Of a stretch of DNA of 64,000 nt, positions 33,887-42,592 are shown in pieces (position 1 is the stretch's first letter; each line of letters opens with the position of its first letter). The notes beneath the pieces were generated by a model. The model made no database searches. It was not told the DNA's origin and saw only the letters and a program-made list of their open reading frames with translations. The DNA comes from Collinsella aerofaciens. Its GTDB lineage: Bacteria; Actinomycetota; Coriobacteriia; Coriobacteriales; Coriobacteriaceae. The position numbers and the translations under genes were made by a program. Location of the stretch: assembly GCF_015670745.1 (NCBI RefSeq), contig NZ_JADPCH010000003.1, positions 40,549 through 104,548 of the forward strand, given 5' to 3'.

Positions 33887-36610
33887 ATGGCAGCAACGGA
33901 TATCGAGCGCGGACTCTCAACCGCCGAGGTCGAGGAGCGCATCGCCGCCGGTAAGATCAACCGCAACATGGAGCTCAAGACCAAGTCGGTCAAAGAGCTC
34001 ATCATCGAGAACCTCTGCACGCTGTTCAATTTGATCAACGTGATCTTGGCGTTCCTGGTCATTTTGACCGGTTCGTTTAAGAACCTGACGTTCCTGTTTG
34101 TGGTGTTCCTCAATACCGCTATTGGCGTCATTCAATCCATGCGGTCCGAGAAGATGGTCGATAAGCTCACGCTGCTGACCTCTAAGAAGGCCATCGCGGT
34201 GCGCGACGGTGCCGAGGTGGAGCTCGACTTGGACCAGATCGTGCTCGACGACATCATCCGCCTGGGGCGCGGCGACCAGATTCCCGCTGACGCCGTGGTG
34301 GTTTCCGGCGAAGCGCTCGTGAACGAGAGCCTGCTGACGGGCGAGAGCGACCTTATTAAGAAGCAGCCCGGTTCCGAGCTCATGAGCGGCAGTTTTATCG
34401 ACTCGGGCCTGCTGCGCGCTCGCGTGATCCATGTCGGCGCCGACAACTACGTGGCTAAGATCAATAACGAGGCCAAATACGTCAAAAAGGTCAATTCCGA
34501 GATCATGAACGCGCTTAACGCCATCGTGCGCTTTGCGAGCATCATCATGATCCCGCTCGGTTTGGCGTTGTTTGCCTCGAGTGTGAGCGAGCTGTGGGAT
34601 GCCGCGGGAACCCCGGGCGATAGCGCGCTTTCGTGGTGCTTCTCCGAGCTGTTGGCTGGTCATGTGCCTTCGTCGGCGCTGCTGTCCACGGTGGGTGCCC
34701 TGCTGGGCATGATCCCGCAAGGCCTGGTGCTGCTGACCTCGTCGGTGCTCGCCATCGCCACGGTGCGCCTGGCCCGCCGCAAGGTGCTGGCACAGCAGCT
34801 CTACTGCATCGAGACGCTCGCTCGCGTTGACGTGCTGTGCCTGGACAAGACGGGCACCATCACGTCGGGCCGTATGGAGGTCGAGGGCACGTATCCGCTG
34901 CCTGTTGAGGGTGTTGGCTTTGGCGTGGACTCGGACGAGGCGGCTGTTCCCGTCGATACCACAGTGCTCGATTTTGCGCTGGCTAACGTGGCACGTGCGA
35001 CTTCGGCCGATGCCAACGAGACCTGCCAGGCGCTGCTCAACTATTACGCCGATCGCCCGGTCGAGGTGTCCGAGCCGCTGTCGGTCATTCCATTCTCGTC
35101 GTCTAAAAAATGGAGCGGCGCTTCTTTTGCGCAGGGCTCCTACGTAATGGGCGCCGCGCAATTTGTGCTCTCTGATCGTGCGTTTGCCCAGGTCGAGAAC
35201 CGTGTCGCCGAGCTTGCCGATACCTGCCGCGTGCTCGTGGTGGCGCGCGTGGACGGCTTTACGCCCGATGGGGATATGGTGGGCGAGGCCGAGCCCGTGG
35301 GATTTGTGACCATCCGCGACGAGATTCGTACCTCGGCGGCCGAGACCATCGGCTACTTTAACGAGCAGGGCGTGACCCTCAACGTGATCAGCGGCGACGA
35401 CCCACGTACGGTGTCGTCGATCGCGCGCGTGGTGGGCGTGCCGGGGGCGGACGCTTATGTGGACGCCACGACGCTCGATACGCCGGCCAAGCTCGATGCC
35501 GCAGTGGACCGCTACCATGTCTTTGGTCGTGTGACCCCGCAGCAGAAGCGCGAGCTCGTGCAGGCGCTCAAGCGCCGCGAGCACACCGTGGCCATGACGG
35601 GCGACGGCGTCAACGACGTGCTGGCGCTCAAGGAGGCCGACTGCTCCGTCGCCATGGCGGCCGGCTCCGATGCCGCGCGCAACGTGGCCGAGATCGTACT
35701 CGTCGACAACGATTTTGCCTCGATGCCCGCCGTGGTGGCCGAGGGCCGTCGCTCCATCAACAACCTGCAGCGTTCGGCCTCACTGTTCCTGACCAAGACG
35801 CTGTTCTCGATGGGCCTGGCGGCGCTGTGTATCGCGCTGCCGCCGTACCCCCTCGAGCCCATCCAGATGACGCTCATTAACTTCTTCTGCATCGGCGCGC
35901 CGGGCTTTGTGTTGGGCCTGGAGCCCAACAATGCTCGTGTGAAGGGTGCGTTTTTGAGCAACGTACTCAAGCGTGCACTGCCGGCGTCGATTGCGGTCAT
36001 TTTGGCTGCGGCGCTCGATATCTTTGTGGCGCGCGTGTTTGGCTTTAGCCAGCTCACGCTGTCTACGATGTGCCTGCTTACGTCGTGCGCGGCGAGCGTC
36101 AGCCTAATCTGGCGCATCTCGCAGCCTCTCACGCCCTTACGTGTGGTGCTCTTTGTGTTTGTAGTCGCCGGCATCCTGGTGGGCGTTATCGGATTCCCGG
36201 AGCTGCTGTCTATTGCCAACCTGTCGATGGGCCAGATGGTTATCTTGGCTGTTATCGTGGTCTTTACCTGCTCGGTGTTCTTTAAGCTCGCCACGATGAT
36301 GGATTCGCTCAAGCCGCGTCGTCGTCATGCCGCAACTGGTTTTGGCCGCGGTGTGCGCGTCCGCCTGGGTCGCGGTGGCGGCAAGGTGAGCTCGACGGGC
36401 TCGACGGCCGAACGTTTTGCCAAGCGCGTCGCCGCCGACATGGCGCAGCGCCGCGAAGATCGCACCGCTCGCGAGGCCGAGGCCCGCGCACTCGAGGGCG
36501 TGGCCCAGGCCCAGCCCAAGAAAAAGAAGAGTACCGGAGCTAAGCGCTCTCGTGTGACCAAGTCCGCCCAAGGCATCAAAGTCTCGATGCCAAGCAAAAA
36601 GAAGAAGTAG
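33887..36610 (+). CDS. Cation-translocating P-type ATPase
   Basis: ATG 33887 follows GGGA and gives 907 residues; earlier in-frame ATGs overlap the tRNA terminator or lack a ribosome site. Motifs in order: actuator LLTGESD, membrane LGMIPQGLVLLTSSVLA, phosphorylation CLDKTGTIT (Asp320), MTGDGVNDVLALKEAD hinge, and four to six C-terminal helices. The PQGL in place of the common PEGL and the overall pattern resemble the CtpE-like calcium transporter group, but the ion is uncertain. An unusual ~95-residue basic tail follows the last helix, rich in Arg, Ala and Lys, ending KKKK. It is a monocistronic-looking gene after the tRNA. Confidence 0.88.
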   Translation: MAATDIERGLSTAEVEERIAAGKINRNMELKTKSVKELIIENLCTLFNLINVILAFLVILTGSFKNLTFLFVVFLNTAIGVIQSMRSEKMVDKLTLLTSKKAIAVRDGAEVELDLDQIVLDDIIRLGRGDQIPADAVVVSGEALVNESLLTGESDLIKKQPGSELMSGSFIDSGLLRARVIHVGADNYVAKINNEAKYVKKVNSEIMNALNAIVRFASIIMIPLGLALFASSVSELWDAAGTPGDSALSWCFSELLAGHVPSSALLSTVGALLGMIPQGLVLLTSSVLAIATVRLARRKVLAQQLYCIETLARVDVLCLDKTGTITSGRMEVEGTYPLPVEGVGFGVDSDEAAVPVDTTVLDFALANVARATSADANETCQALLNYYADRPVEVSEPLSVIPFSSSKKWSGASFAQGSYVMGAAQFVLSDRAFAQVENRVAELADTCRVLVVARVDGFTPDGDMVGEAEPVGFVTIRDEIRTSAAETIGYFNEQGVTLNVISGDDPRTVSSIARVVGVPGADAYVDATTLDTPAKLDAAVDRYHVFGRVTPQQKRELVQALKRREHTVAMTGDGVNDVLALKEADCSVAMAAGSDAARNVAEIVLVDNDFASMPAVVAEGRRSINNLQRSASLFLTKTLFSMGLAALCIALPPYPLEPIQMTLINFFCIGAPGFVLGLEPNNARVKGAFLSNVLKRALPASIAVILAAALDIFVARVFGFSQLTLSTMCLLTSCAASVSLIWRISQPLTPLRVVLFVFVVAGILVGVIGFPELLSIANLSMGQMVILAVIVVFTCSVFFKLATMMDSLKPRRRHAATGFGRGVRVRLGRGGGKVSSTGSTAERFAKRVAADMAQRREDRTAREAEARALEGVAQAQPKKKKSTGAKRSRVTKSAQGIKVSMPSKKKK

Positions 36611-36641
36611 CTACGCGCCCTGGCGATGTTGAATTGGTGCC

Positions 36642-36670
36642 TTGTTCCTGTGGGGCCGTGGCGATGTTAT
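36642..36670 (+). promoter_or_regulatory. Possible promoter of the zinc-ribbon gene
   Basis: TTGTTC (36642-36647) and TGTTAT (36665-36670) are 17 bases apart in the gap after the ATPase gene. The match is weak. Confidence 0.35.
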
Positions 36671-36713
36671 GCTCTAACCTCGATTGTTTGAATTGCTTCG
36701 AAAAGAGGATGCC

Positions 36714-37856
36714 GTGATCTGCCCGCATTGCCTTAAGACTATCGAGGACGGCGCCTCGTTCTGCCCCTACTGCAACGCCTATGTGGGTCCGGGCGATGGT
36801 CCCGAGCACACCGAGTTCGTGTTCTGTGAGGGCTGCGGTGCCCGTCTTTCTCCGCATGATCGCACGTGCCCAAAATGCGGACGCCCTGCTCCGGGTATCC
36901 TCTCCGAGGACGCGGCCGCATCCGACCTGGCAGCGGGCCGCACGGCGGGCTTTCCGCGCCTAACGCAAGAGCAGATCGATACCGAGGTGCCTCATGCGCC
37001 CGCCTCGGCTGCCGCGGTTCTTTCGGACGCCGCCGATCCTAACGAGACCTGCGTGCTGCCGGCTTTCGATAAGGATTTCGGTATCCCCAAGGTCGATATT
37101 CCCACGCCCGTTTCCCTGCATGACGATGCTCAAAAACCCAAGCGCAAGGTGCATCCCGACGAGGACGCCTATCACAAGCACAAGCGTCATATCCCCAAGC
37201 CGCTCATCGTCATCGCGGTCCTTGCCGTCGTTTGCGGCGGTGCCTATTGGTTCGTGACGGCCGATCCCATGGGTGTCATGCCTGCCTTCTACGACCAGTT
37301 TGGCCAGGCTGCGCAGACGACCTTCCCCACGCGCCAAAAGGGCGAGGCGACTGAGGACGATACCAAGCAGGACGATTCTGCCGAGGTGGTCCAGGAAGAA
37401 ACCGTGCTCACCGATGATCAGCTCTATACCAGACTCGACGGTCTGTATCAGACCATCGTGTCCTACGGTGATGAGGACCAGATCGGCGAGGTCATCGATT
37501 CCTTTAACAACGGCTATCTCCGAACGCCGCTGTCCACCCGCCAGGAGCTGTCGCAGAGTGCCTACGCCCTGCGCGACCAGATCAAAAAGACGCAAGATGA
37601 GCTTAACAACCTTAAGTATCAGGACGATACGGTCTATGCGGACGACATCGCCCACTTAAAGCAGCTTGCCGAGTGGATGTACGAGCGTGTCGACGTGATC
37701 TGCCAGAGCTGGGATATCTCGCTGGCCATTCCTGATGGTGAGTCGATGAGTTCCCACCAAAGCGAGATCCTGGCGCCCATCGCGCAGGGCGGCAACAGCG
37801 CGCTGAACCAGTACGACGCCAATGTGGGCTCCTGGAAGCCGCAGCAGCGTTCCTAA
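36714..37856 (+). CDS. Zinc-ribbon membrane protein of unknown function
   Basis: GTG 36714 is chosen because AAAAGAGG (36701-36708) lies 5 bases upstream; a TTG at 36684 in the same frame has no site. The 380-residue product starts with two zinc-ribbon knuckle pairs: CPHC...CPYC and CEGC...CPKC. A long charged linker leads to one membrane helix (PLIVIAVLAVVCGGAYWFVT, ~residues 163-182). The outer ~190 residues are acidic and then helical, with KKTQDELNNLKYQD suggesting a coiled coil. The function is not recognised; zinc ribbon plus one helix is common in Gram-positive envelope or stress proteins. Confidence 0.7.
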   Translation: MICPHCLKTIEDGASFCPYCNAYVGPGDGPEHTEFVFCEGCGARLSPHDRTCPKCGRPAPGILSEDAAASDLAAGRTAGFPRLTQEQIDTEVPHAPASAAAVLSDAADPNETCVLPAFDKDFGIPKVDIPTPVSLHDDAQKPKRKVHPDEDAYHKHKRHIPKPLIVIAVLAVVCGGAYWFVTADPMGVMPAFYDQFGQAAQTTFPTRQKGEATEDDTKQDDSAEVVQEETVLTDDQLYTRLDGLYQTIVSYGDEDQIGEVIDSFNNGYLRTPLSTRQELSQSAYALRDQIKKTQDELNNLKYQDDTVYADDIAHLKQLAEWMYERVDVICQSWDISLAIPDGESMSSHQSEILAPIAQGGNSALNQYDANVGSWKPQQRS

Positions 37857-37894
37857 AATTAGTTCGCCATAGTCGGCATAACCTACGTGCGCAA

Positions 37895-37924
37895 TTGATG
37901 TAAGCGCATGCTTATTGCTACAAT
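37895..37924 (+). promoter_or_regulatory. Promoter of the cyclophilin-TPR operon
   Basis: TTGATG (37895-37900) and TACAAT (37919-37924), with an 18-base spacer, lie 40 bases before the cyclophilin start. Confidence 0.7.
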
Positions 37925-37963
37925 TCGTACAAATATGCTTTAAACGCACGAGGAAGGAACCAC

Positions 37964-38506
37964 ATGTTTGGTTTTAAGAAAGAGCTCTACACGCCCGAGT
38001 ATCAGCTTGCCGGCGACGAGTGCGCCGTTATCGAGACGTCGAAGGGTACCATCAAGGTCAAGTTTGACGGTGAGGGCGCTCCCATTCATGTCGCGAACTT
38101 CTGCGAGCTTTCCACGATGGGTTTCTATGATGGCCTTAAGTTCCATCGCTATGTGCCCGGCTTTGTCATTCAGGGCGGCGACCCCAATACCCGCGATATG
38201 TCCGGCGCCGACGTCGCTGCCGGTCTTGAGGGCCCTGACGGCATGCCCGGTACCGGTGGTCCCGGCTACTGCATCAAGGGCGAGTTTGCCACCAATCCGC
38301 GCAACAGCCATGTCGATGGTGCCCTTGCCATGGCACGCTCCATGGACCCCGATTCCGCGGGTTCGCAGTTCTACTTCTGCCTGGGTGCCCAGCATAACCT
38401 CGATTCCGGTTACACCGTCTTTGGTACCACGGTCGAGGGTCTCGATGTGATTTCGCAGCTGCGTGCCGGCGACGAGATCGTCCATGTCGAGATCGTTCAC
38501 GAGTAA
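37964..38506 (+). CDS. Peptidyl-prolyl cis-trans isomerase, cyclophilin type
   Basis: The 180-residue protein is a single cyclophilin domain: IETSKGTIKVKFDGEGAP, VANFCELSTMGFYDGLKFHR with the catalytic Arg after FH, VPGFVIQGGDP, GSQFYFCLGAQHNLD and YTVFGTTVEGLDVI. There is no signal peptide, so it likely acts on proline bonds in the cytosol. AGGAAGG precedes ATG 37964. It is followed at 11 bases by the TPR membrane protein gene and probably shares its transcript. Confidence 0.93.
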   Translation: MFGFKKELYTPEYQLAGDECAVIETSKGTIKVKFDGEGAPIHVANFCELSTMGFYDGLKFHRYVPGFVIQGGDPNTRDMSGADVAAGLEGPDGMPGTGGPGYCIKGEFATNPRNSHVDGALAMARSMDPDSAGSQFYFCLGAQHNLDSGYTVFGTTVEGLDVISQLRAGDEIVHVEIVHE

Positions 38507-38517
38507 AGGGGACTTCC

Positions 38518-39822
38518 TTGAATAGCCAGCTGATCCAACAGGGCCGCGCCGCTTACCGCGCGGGTGATTTTTCCGCTGCAGCCCAGATGCTTGGGGCGGC
38601 AAAAACTCCCGATGAGATTATGGGCGAGGCCGATCACCTTCGTGGCAACGCCTTGATGCACCTGGGCATGTATGCCGAGGCCGCCGAGGCCTACGCCGCT
38701 GCCCTCAATGACGGCACCTACGGCAAGCGCGGCGCGCTGCTCACCAACCGCGGCAAGGCACTCGCCGCCGTGGGCGACTACACGACGGCCGCCCAGGCGT
38801 TCTCTGCTGCTACGCAGGATGCTTCCTATGCCACGCCGTTCAAGGCCTATCTGGGCCTGGGTAACGCGCTGTTCCAGTCGGGCGACTATGCCAACGCGGG
38901 TACTGCCTTCCGTCAGGCTGCCATCGACGGCGCCAATCCGGCTCCTGCCGCCGCACTGGGCGAGCTTGGTCGTTGCTTCATTAAGCTCGGCCGTCCGGCG
39001 GATGCCGTGGAGACCTACCGCACGGCTATCGACTTTGCCGGCCCCCGCGACGACACGCGTGCGCTCAACGCCGGCATGGGTCAGGCGCTTTCTGCCGCCG
39101 GCCGTCCCTCCGACGCACTCGACGCCTTTAACGCCGCTACTGCAGATGGCATCTACCAGCTCACCTCCGAGCAGGCCGATGAGCTTGCCCGCGTGCACGA
39201 TTCGCTTGCCGCGATGTCTGCCCAGACGGCTATGGCCACGGCTCCGACGCCCGCGATGGACGCTCCTGCCGTCGATCCGCTCGATCCTACGGGCGCGACC
39301 GGTCAGTTTATGCCCGATCCCTCGGACACCGGCTTCTTTACGCTGTCCGAGTCCGAGATGGTCCAGCAGGACCGTCAGGATCGTAAGCAGGCCAAGGTCC
39401 GTCGTCGCCATCGCCACACGGGTCTCAAAGTCTTCATCGTGCTGCTTCTGCTCATTTTGATCGCCGCGGGCGGTCTGGGCTTTGCCTACACGCGCGGCTT
39501 TGGCTTCCCGTCTCAGGAGTCTGTCGTTTCCGATCTGTTCCAGGCTGCCGGGGACGGTGACACCGCAAAGGCCGAGTCTTGCCTGGCCTCGAGTCTGTCC
39601 GAGGACGCCAAGTCGATGATCATCTCTTCGATTCCGCAGGGCGCCACCGTGTCCGTCGAGGGCATGGATCAGTCCATGACCGAGACGACCGCTAAGGTGA
39701 AGGCATCGCTGTCCAAGGGCGGCGAGCAGGAGTACACCGTCAAATTCGTGCGCTCCGACAACCATATCGGCTGGGCCGTTTCCTCGCTCGATATGGATTT
39801 CTCGGCTGCTGACAACCAGTAG
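38518..39822 (+). CDS. TPR-repeat membrane protein
   Basis: The TTG at 38518 follows AAAGGGG; 434 residues. Residues 1-~240 are Ala-rich helical pairs with TPR character (GRAAYRAGDFSAAAQMLG, GNALMHLGMYAEAAEAYAAA, GLGNALFQSGDYANAGTAF). A charged stretch leads into a membrane helix (KVFIVLLLLILIAAGGLGFAY region). The ~110 residues outside resemble a small secreted domain with EQEYTVKFVRSDNHIGWAV near the end. No enzymatic motif is seen; a scaffold role at the envelope is plausible. A hairpin follows before mreB. Confidence 0.75.
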   Translation: MNSQLIQQGRAAYRAGDFSAAAQMLGAAKTPDEIMGEADHLRGNALMHLGMYAEAAEAYAAALNDGTYGKRGALLTNRGKALAAVGDYTTAAQAFSAATQDASYATPFKAYLGLGNALFQSGDYANAGTAFRQAAIDGANPAPAAALGELGRCFIKLGRPADAVETYRTAIDFAGPRDDTRALNAGMGQALSAAGRPSDALDAFNAATADGIYQLTSEQADELARVHDSLAAMSAQTAMATAPTPAMDAPAVDPLDPTGATGQFMPDPSDTGFFTLSESEMVQQDRQDRKQAKVRRRHRHTGLKVFIVLLLLILIAAGGLGFAYTRGFGFPSQESVVSDLFQAAGDGDTAKAESCLASSLSEDAKSMIISSIPQGATVSVEGMDQSMTETTAKVKASLSKGGEQEYTVKFVRSDNHIGWAVSSLDMDFSAADNQ

Positions 39823-39844
39823 TGACCTTATGGGATTTAGCTTT

Positions 39845-39877
39845 GCCCGGCGCTTCACCGCAAGTGAGGTGCCGGGC
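39845..39877 (+). terminator. Hairpin between the TPR gene and mreB
   Basis: A 14-bp stem with wobbles (39845-39858 with 39864-39877) around the loop CGCAA, followed only by TTGCGC. Termination is likely partial. Confidence 0.55.
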
Positions 39878-39937
39878 TTGCGCTAGTATGATGAGCTAGT
39901 AGTTTTCCAGCAATCATCCAACACATCAGGAGTTGCG

Positions 39938-40981
39938 TTGTTTTCTTTGATGGATATGTTCTTCGGTAGCTATGCGGGCGATCTTGCCATCGACCTCGGC
40001 ACCGCAAATACGCTTGTCTCCGTGCGCGGCAAGGGCATCGTCATTCGTGAGCCCTCCGTCGTCGCCATCGACAAGAACGACGAGCGCATCCTGGCGGTCG
40101 GTATCGAGGCAAAGCGCATGCTTGGCCGTACGCCCGGCAACATCGTGGCCGTTCGTCCCCTGAAGGACGGCGTCATCGCCGACTTCGATGTTACCGAAGC
40201 CATGCTTCGCTACTTTATCGACAAGGCTTCCGAGAAGCGCTATCCGTGGACCCCGCGTCCGCGCGTTGTCGTCTGCGTTCCCTCCGGCGTCACGTCGGTC
40301 GAGAAGCGTGCCGTCTTTGAGGCCACGATCCAGGCCGGCGCTCGCCAGGCCTATCTGATCGAAGAGCCTATGGCCGCCGCTATCGGCGCCGATCTGCCCG
40401 TCGAGGAACCCACCGGCTCCATGGTCATCGACATCGGTGGCGGTACCACCGAGGTTGCCGTTATCGCTATGGGTGGCATCGTCGTCTCGCAGTCCATCCG
40501 TATTGCCGGCGACGAGTTCGATCAGGCCATCCTCACGCACGTTCGTGATGCCTACAACTTGGCCATCGGCGAGCGTACGGCAGAGGACATCAAGATCAAG
40601 GTCGGCTCCGCCGTGCCGCTCAAGGACGAGCTCGACGTCGAGGTCAACGGCCGCGACGTGATCACCGGTCTGCCCAAGACCGTGCGCATCGAGAGCGAGG
40701 AGATTCGTCGCGCGCTCAACAAGCCGCTCGACGAGATGGCCAAGGCCGTCAAGGACGCACTCGACGCTACGCCTCCCGATCTTGCCTCGGACCTTATGTA
40801 CTACGGTATTTTGCTGACTGGTGGCGGCGCGCTGCTGCGCGGTCTCGACGTGCGCCTGCGCGATGAGACCGGTGTTTCGGTCAACGTCAGCCCCACGGCG
40901 CTCGATAACGTCGTTAACGGCTGTGCCCGCGTGCTCGAGGCCAATGCGTTTGATGGCGGCTTCGTCCAGACCAATGCTTAA
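39938..40981 (+). CDS. mreB: Rod-shape actin MreB
   Basis: The TTG at 39938 is 5-6 bases after AGGAG (39928-39932); 347 residues. Actin-fold motifs are clear: DLAIDLGTANTLVSVRGKGI (phosphate 1), IEEPMAAAIGADLPV, MVIDIGGGTTEVAVIAMGGI (phosphate 2) and ILLTGGGALLRGLD (adenosine). MreB filaments guide the cell-wall elongation machinery under the membrane. It heads mreB-mreC-mreD-pbp2-rodA, a full elongasome operon with short gaps. Collinsella cells are short rods or cocci, so its presence is consistent with a rod programme. Confidence 0.96.
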   Translation: MFSLMDMFFGSYAGDLAIDLGTANTLVSVRGKGIVIREPSVVAIDKNDERILAVGIEAKRMLGRTPGNIVAVRPLKDGVIADFDVTEAMLRYFIDKASEKRYPWTPRPRVVVCVPSGVTSVEKRAVFEATIQAGARQAYLIEEPMAAAIGADLPVEEPTGSMVIDIGGGTTEVAVIAMGGIVVSQSIRIAGDEFDQAILTHVRDAYNLAIGERTAEDIKIKVGSAVPLKDELDVEVNGRDVITGLPKTVRIESEEIRRALNKPLDEMAKAVKDALDATPPDLASDLMYYGILLTGGGALLRGLDVRLRDETGVSVNVSPTALDNVVNGCARVLEANAFDGGFVQTNA

Positions 40982-41002
40982 TTTCCAAAAGGTGGATTCC
41001 AT

Positions 41003-42001
41003 TTGGCACGATCTTCGGGTTTCTCCACAAATCTGAATACCAAGCGACAATCAACGGGTATGCGCCCGTTGATTGTTTTCAGCCTGATTTCGGTGTTGCT
41101 GCTCACGTTTTACATCCGCGAGGGCGAGGCAGGACCGATTCATGCCGTGCGTTCGGGCGTGACGACGATTACCTCGCCGGTGCGCTTTGTGGGCTCGGCT
41201 GTGGCGGCCCCCTTCAATGCGATCGGCAACGTGTTCTCTAACCTTACGGCGTCGCAGGACACGCTTGACGAGCTTAAGAAGCAAAACGAGGAGCTGACCT
41301 CTAAGGTTGCTGAGCTCTCCGAGGCTCAAAAGACCGCCGAGCGTCTGGAGGGGCTGGTCGGCCTGCAGTCGACCTACAACCTCAAATCGACCGCTGCTCG
41401 TATCGTTGGTGCCTCGGGCGATGCCTGGACCTCGACCGTAACCATCGACAAGGGCTCTGCCGACGGCCTTACCATCAACATGCCCGTGACGAGTTCTGCC
41501 GGTGTTATCGGTCAGATTATCGAGGTATCGGCCAAGACCTCTACCGTGCGCCTTATTGGCGACGAGAACTCGGGTGTGTCCGCCATGGTACAGGACACGC
41601 GCGCCCAGGGCATGCTGCAGGGTCAGGCTGACGGCACGCTGCGTCTTGAGTACGTGAGCGTCGACTCCGATGTTAAGGTTGGCGACATCATCGTGACCTC
41701 GGGCATTGGCGGTGTATTCCCCAAGGGTCTACCGCTCGGCACCGTCTCGTCGGTTGAGAAGTCGGCAAACGACGTGTACTACACCATTGTGGTGCGCGCT
41801 CAGACCACGGCCGAGAACAACGAGGAAGTGCTGGTCATCACCTCGCTGACCGACGAACAGTCGGCTTCGGATGAGGACGTGAGCACCGCTAATAGCACGC
41901 CGCAGGGAACGTCGCGCGACGCTGCGACCAAGACGAAGGACGAGAGTTCGGATGACAGTTCCGACGCGTCCGAGACGACCGATTCCGGCTCGAGCGAATA
42001 G
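41003..42001 (+). CDS. mreC: Rod-shape determining protein MreC
   Basis: TTG 41003 after AAAAGGTGG; 332 residues. One N-terminal membrane helix (RPLIVFSLISVLLLTFYI) is followed by a coiled coil (SQDTLDELKKQNEELTSKV, ~residues 87-115) and the beta-barrel MreC domain with ARIVGASGDAWTSTVTIDKG and VIVTSGIGGVFPKGLPLGTV-like sequence. The last ~50 residues are a low-complexity Ser/Asp/Thr tail. MreC links MreB to PBP2 on the outer membrane face. The next gene starts 5 bases later. Confidence 0.93.
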   Translation: MARSSGFSTNLNTKRQSTGMRPLIVFSLISVLLLTFYIREGEAGPIHAVRSGVTTITSPVRFVGSAVAAPFNAIGNVFSNLTASQDTLDELKKQNEELTSKVAELSEAQKTAERLEGLVGLQSTYNLKSTAARIVGASGDAWTSTVTIDKGSADGLTINMPVTSSAGVIGQIIEVSAKTSTVRLIGDENSGVSAMVQDTRAQGMLQGQADGTLRLEYVSVDSDVKVGDIIVTSGIGGVFPKGLPLGTVSSVEKSANDVYYTIVVRAQTTAENNEEVLVITSLTDEQSASDEDVSTANSTPQGTSRDAATKTKDESSDDSSDASETTDSGSSE

Positions 42002-42006
42002 GGGGC

Positions 42007-42579
42007 ATGTCCATGGATCTACACGAGCAGGGGATGAGCTCCCGTACGTTTGTAATCGCCGCCATCGTGTGCGTGCTGCTGCAGGCAGGCCTGGCACCGC
42101 AGATCTCCATTGCGGGCGGTCGCGTCAACTTCATGATTATCCTGGTGTGCCTAAGCGTGTTCTCGGGCGACCCGACCCGTGCCGTCGTGTGCGGTTTTTG
42201 CAGCGGCTTGTTCTATGACCTGTCCGCTGCCGTGCCGGTGGGCATTATGTCGCTCCTGCTGACCGTGGGTTCTTTTGCCCTGGTGCACAGCGCCGTCGGT
42301 CAGACGGGCGGTACCCCAAGTGCGCGCGGCGTCACTGTGGGCGCCTTCGCGCTCGTCATTAATGTGATCTACAGCATCATCTTGCTGTTTATGGGTTTGG
42401 AGACGAGCTTTGTCGTGGCGATCTTCGGCCATGCGCTGCCGTCCTCGATCCTGACGGGTCTGGTTGCCATTCCGTTTTTGATGTCCGGCGTCGTGCCACA
42501 GTCCGGCTATGGATTCTCCGCACGTGGCGGACGCCAGACGGGTATGCGCTTTAAGCCCAAGACCCGCAAGCTCAAATAG
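42007..42579 (+). CDS. mreD: Rod-shape determining protein MreD
   Basis: The 190-residue hydrophobic protein has about five membrane helices, starting FVIAAIVCVLLQAGLAPQI. GDPTRAVVCGFCSGLFYDLSA matches the MreD family pattern (small G/D-rich loop before FYDL). The C-terminus is basic. It sits between mreC and the PBP2 gene, as in most elongasome operons. TAGGGGG precedes ATG 42007. Confidence 0.9.
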   Translation: MSMDLHEQGMSSRTFVIAAIVCVLLQAGLAPQISIAGGRVNFMIILVCLSVFSGDPTRAVVCGFCSGLFYDLSAAVPVGIMSLLLTVGSFALVHSAVGQTGGTPSARGVTVGAFALVINVIYSIILLFMGLETSFVVAIFGHALPSSILTGLVAIPFLMSGVVPQSGYGFSARGGRQTGMRFKPKTRKLK

Positions 42580-42592
42580 GGGAGGCCCGTAG

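Noticed and set aside
33917-35584. Minus-strand open frame opposite the P-type ATPase
   Set aside because: It is a shadow of the ATPase codons. The product is His/Arg/Gln-rich without motifs or a ribosome site.
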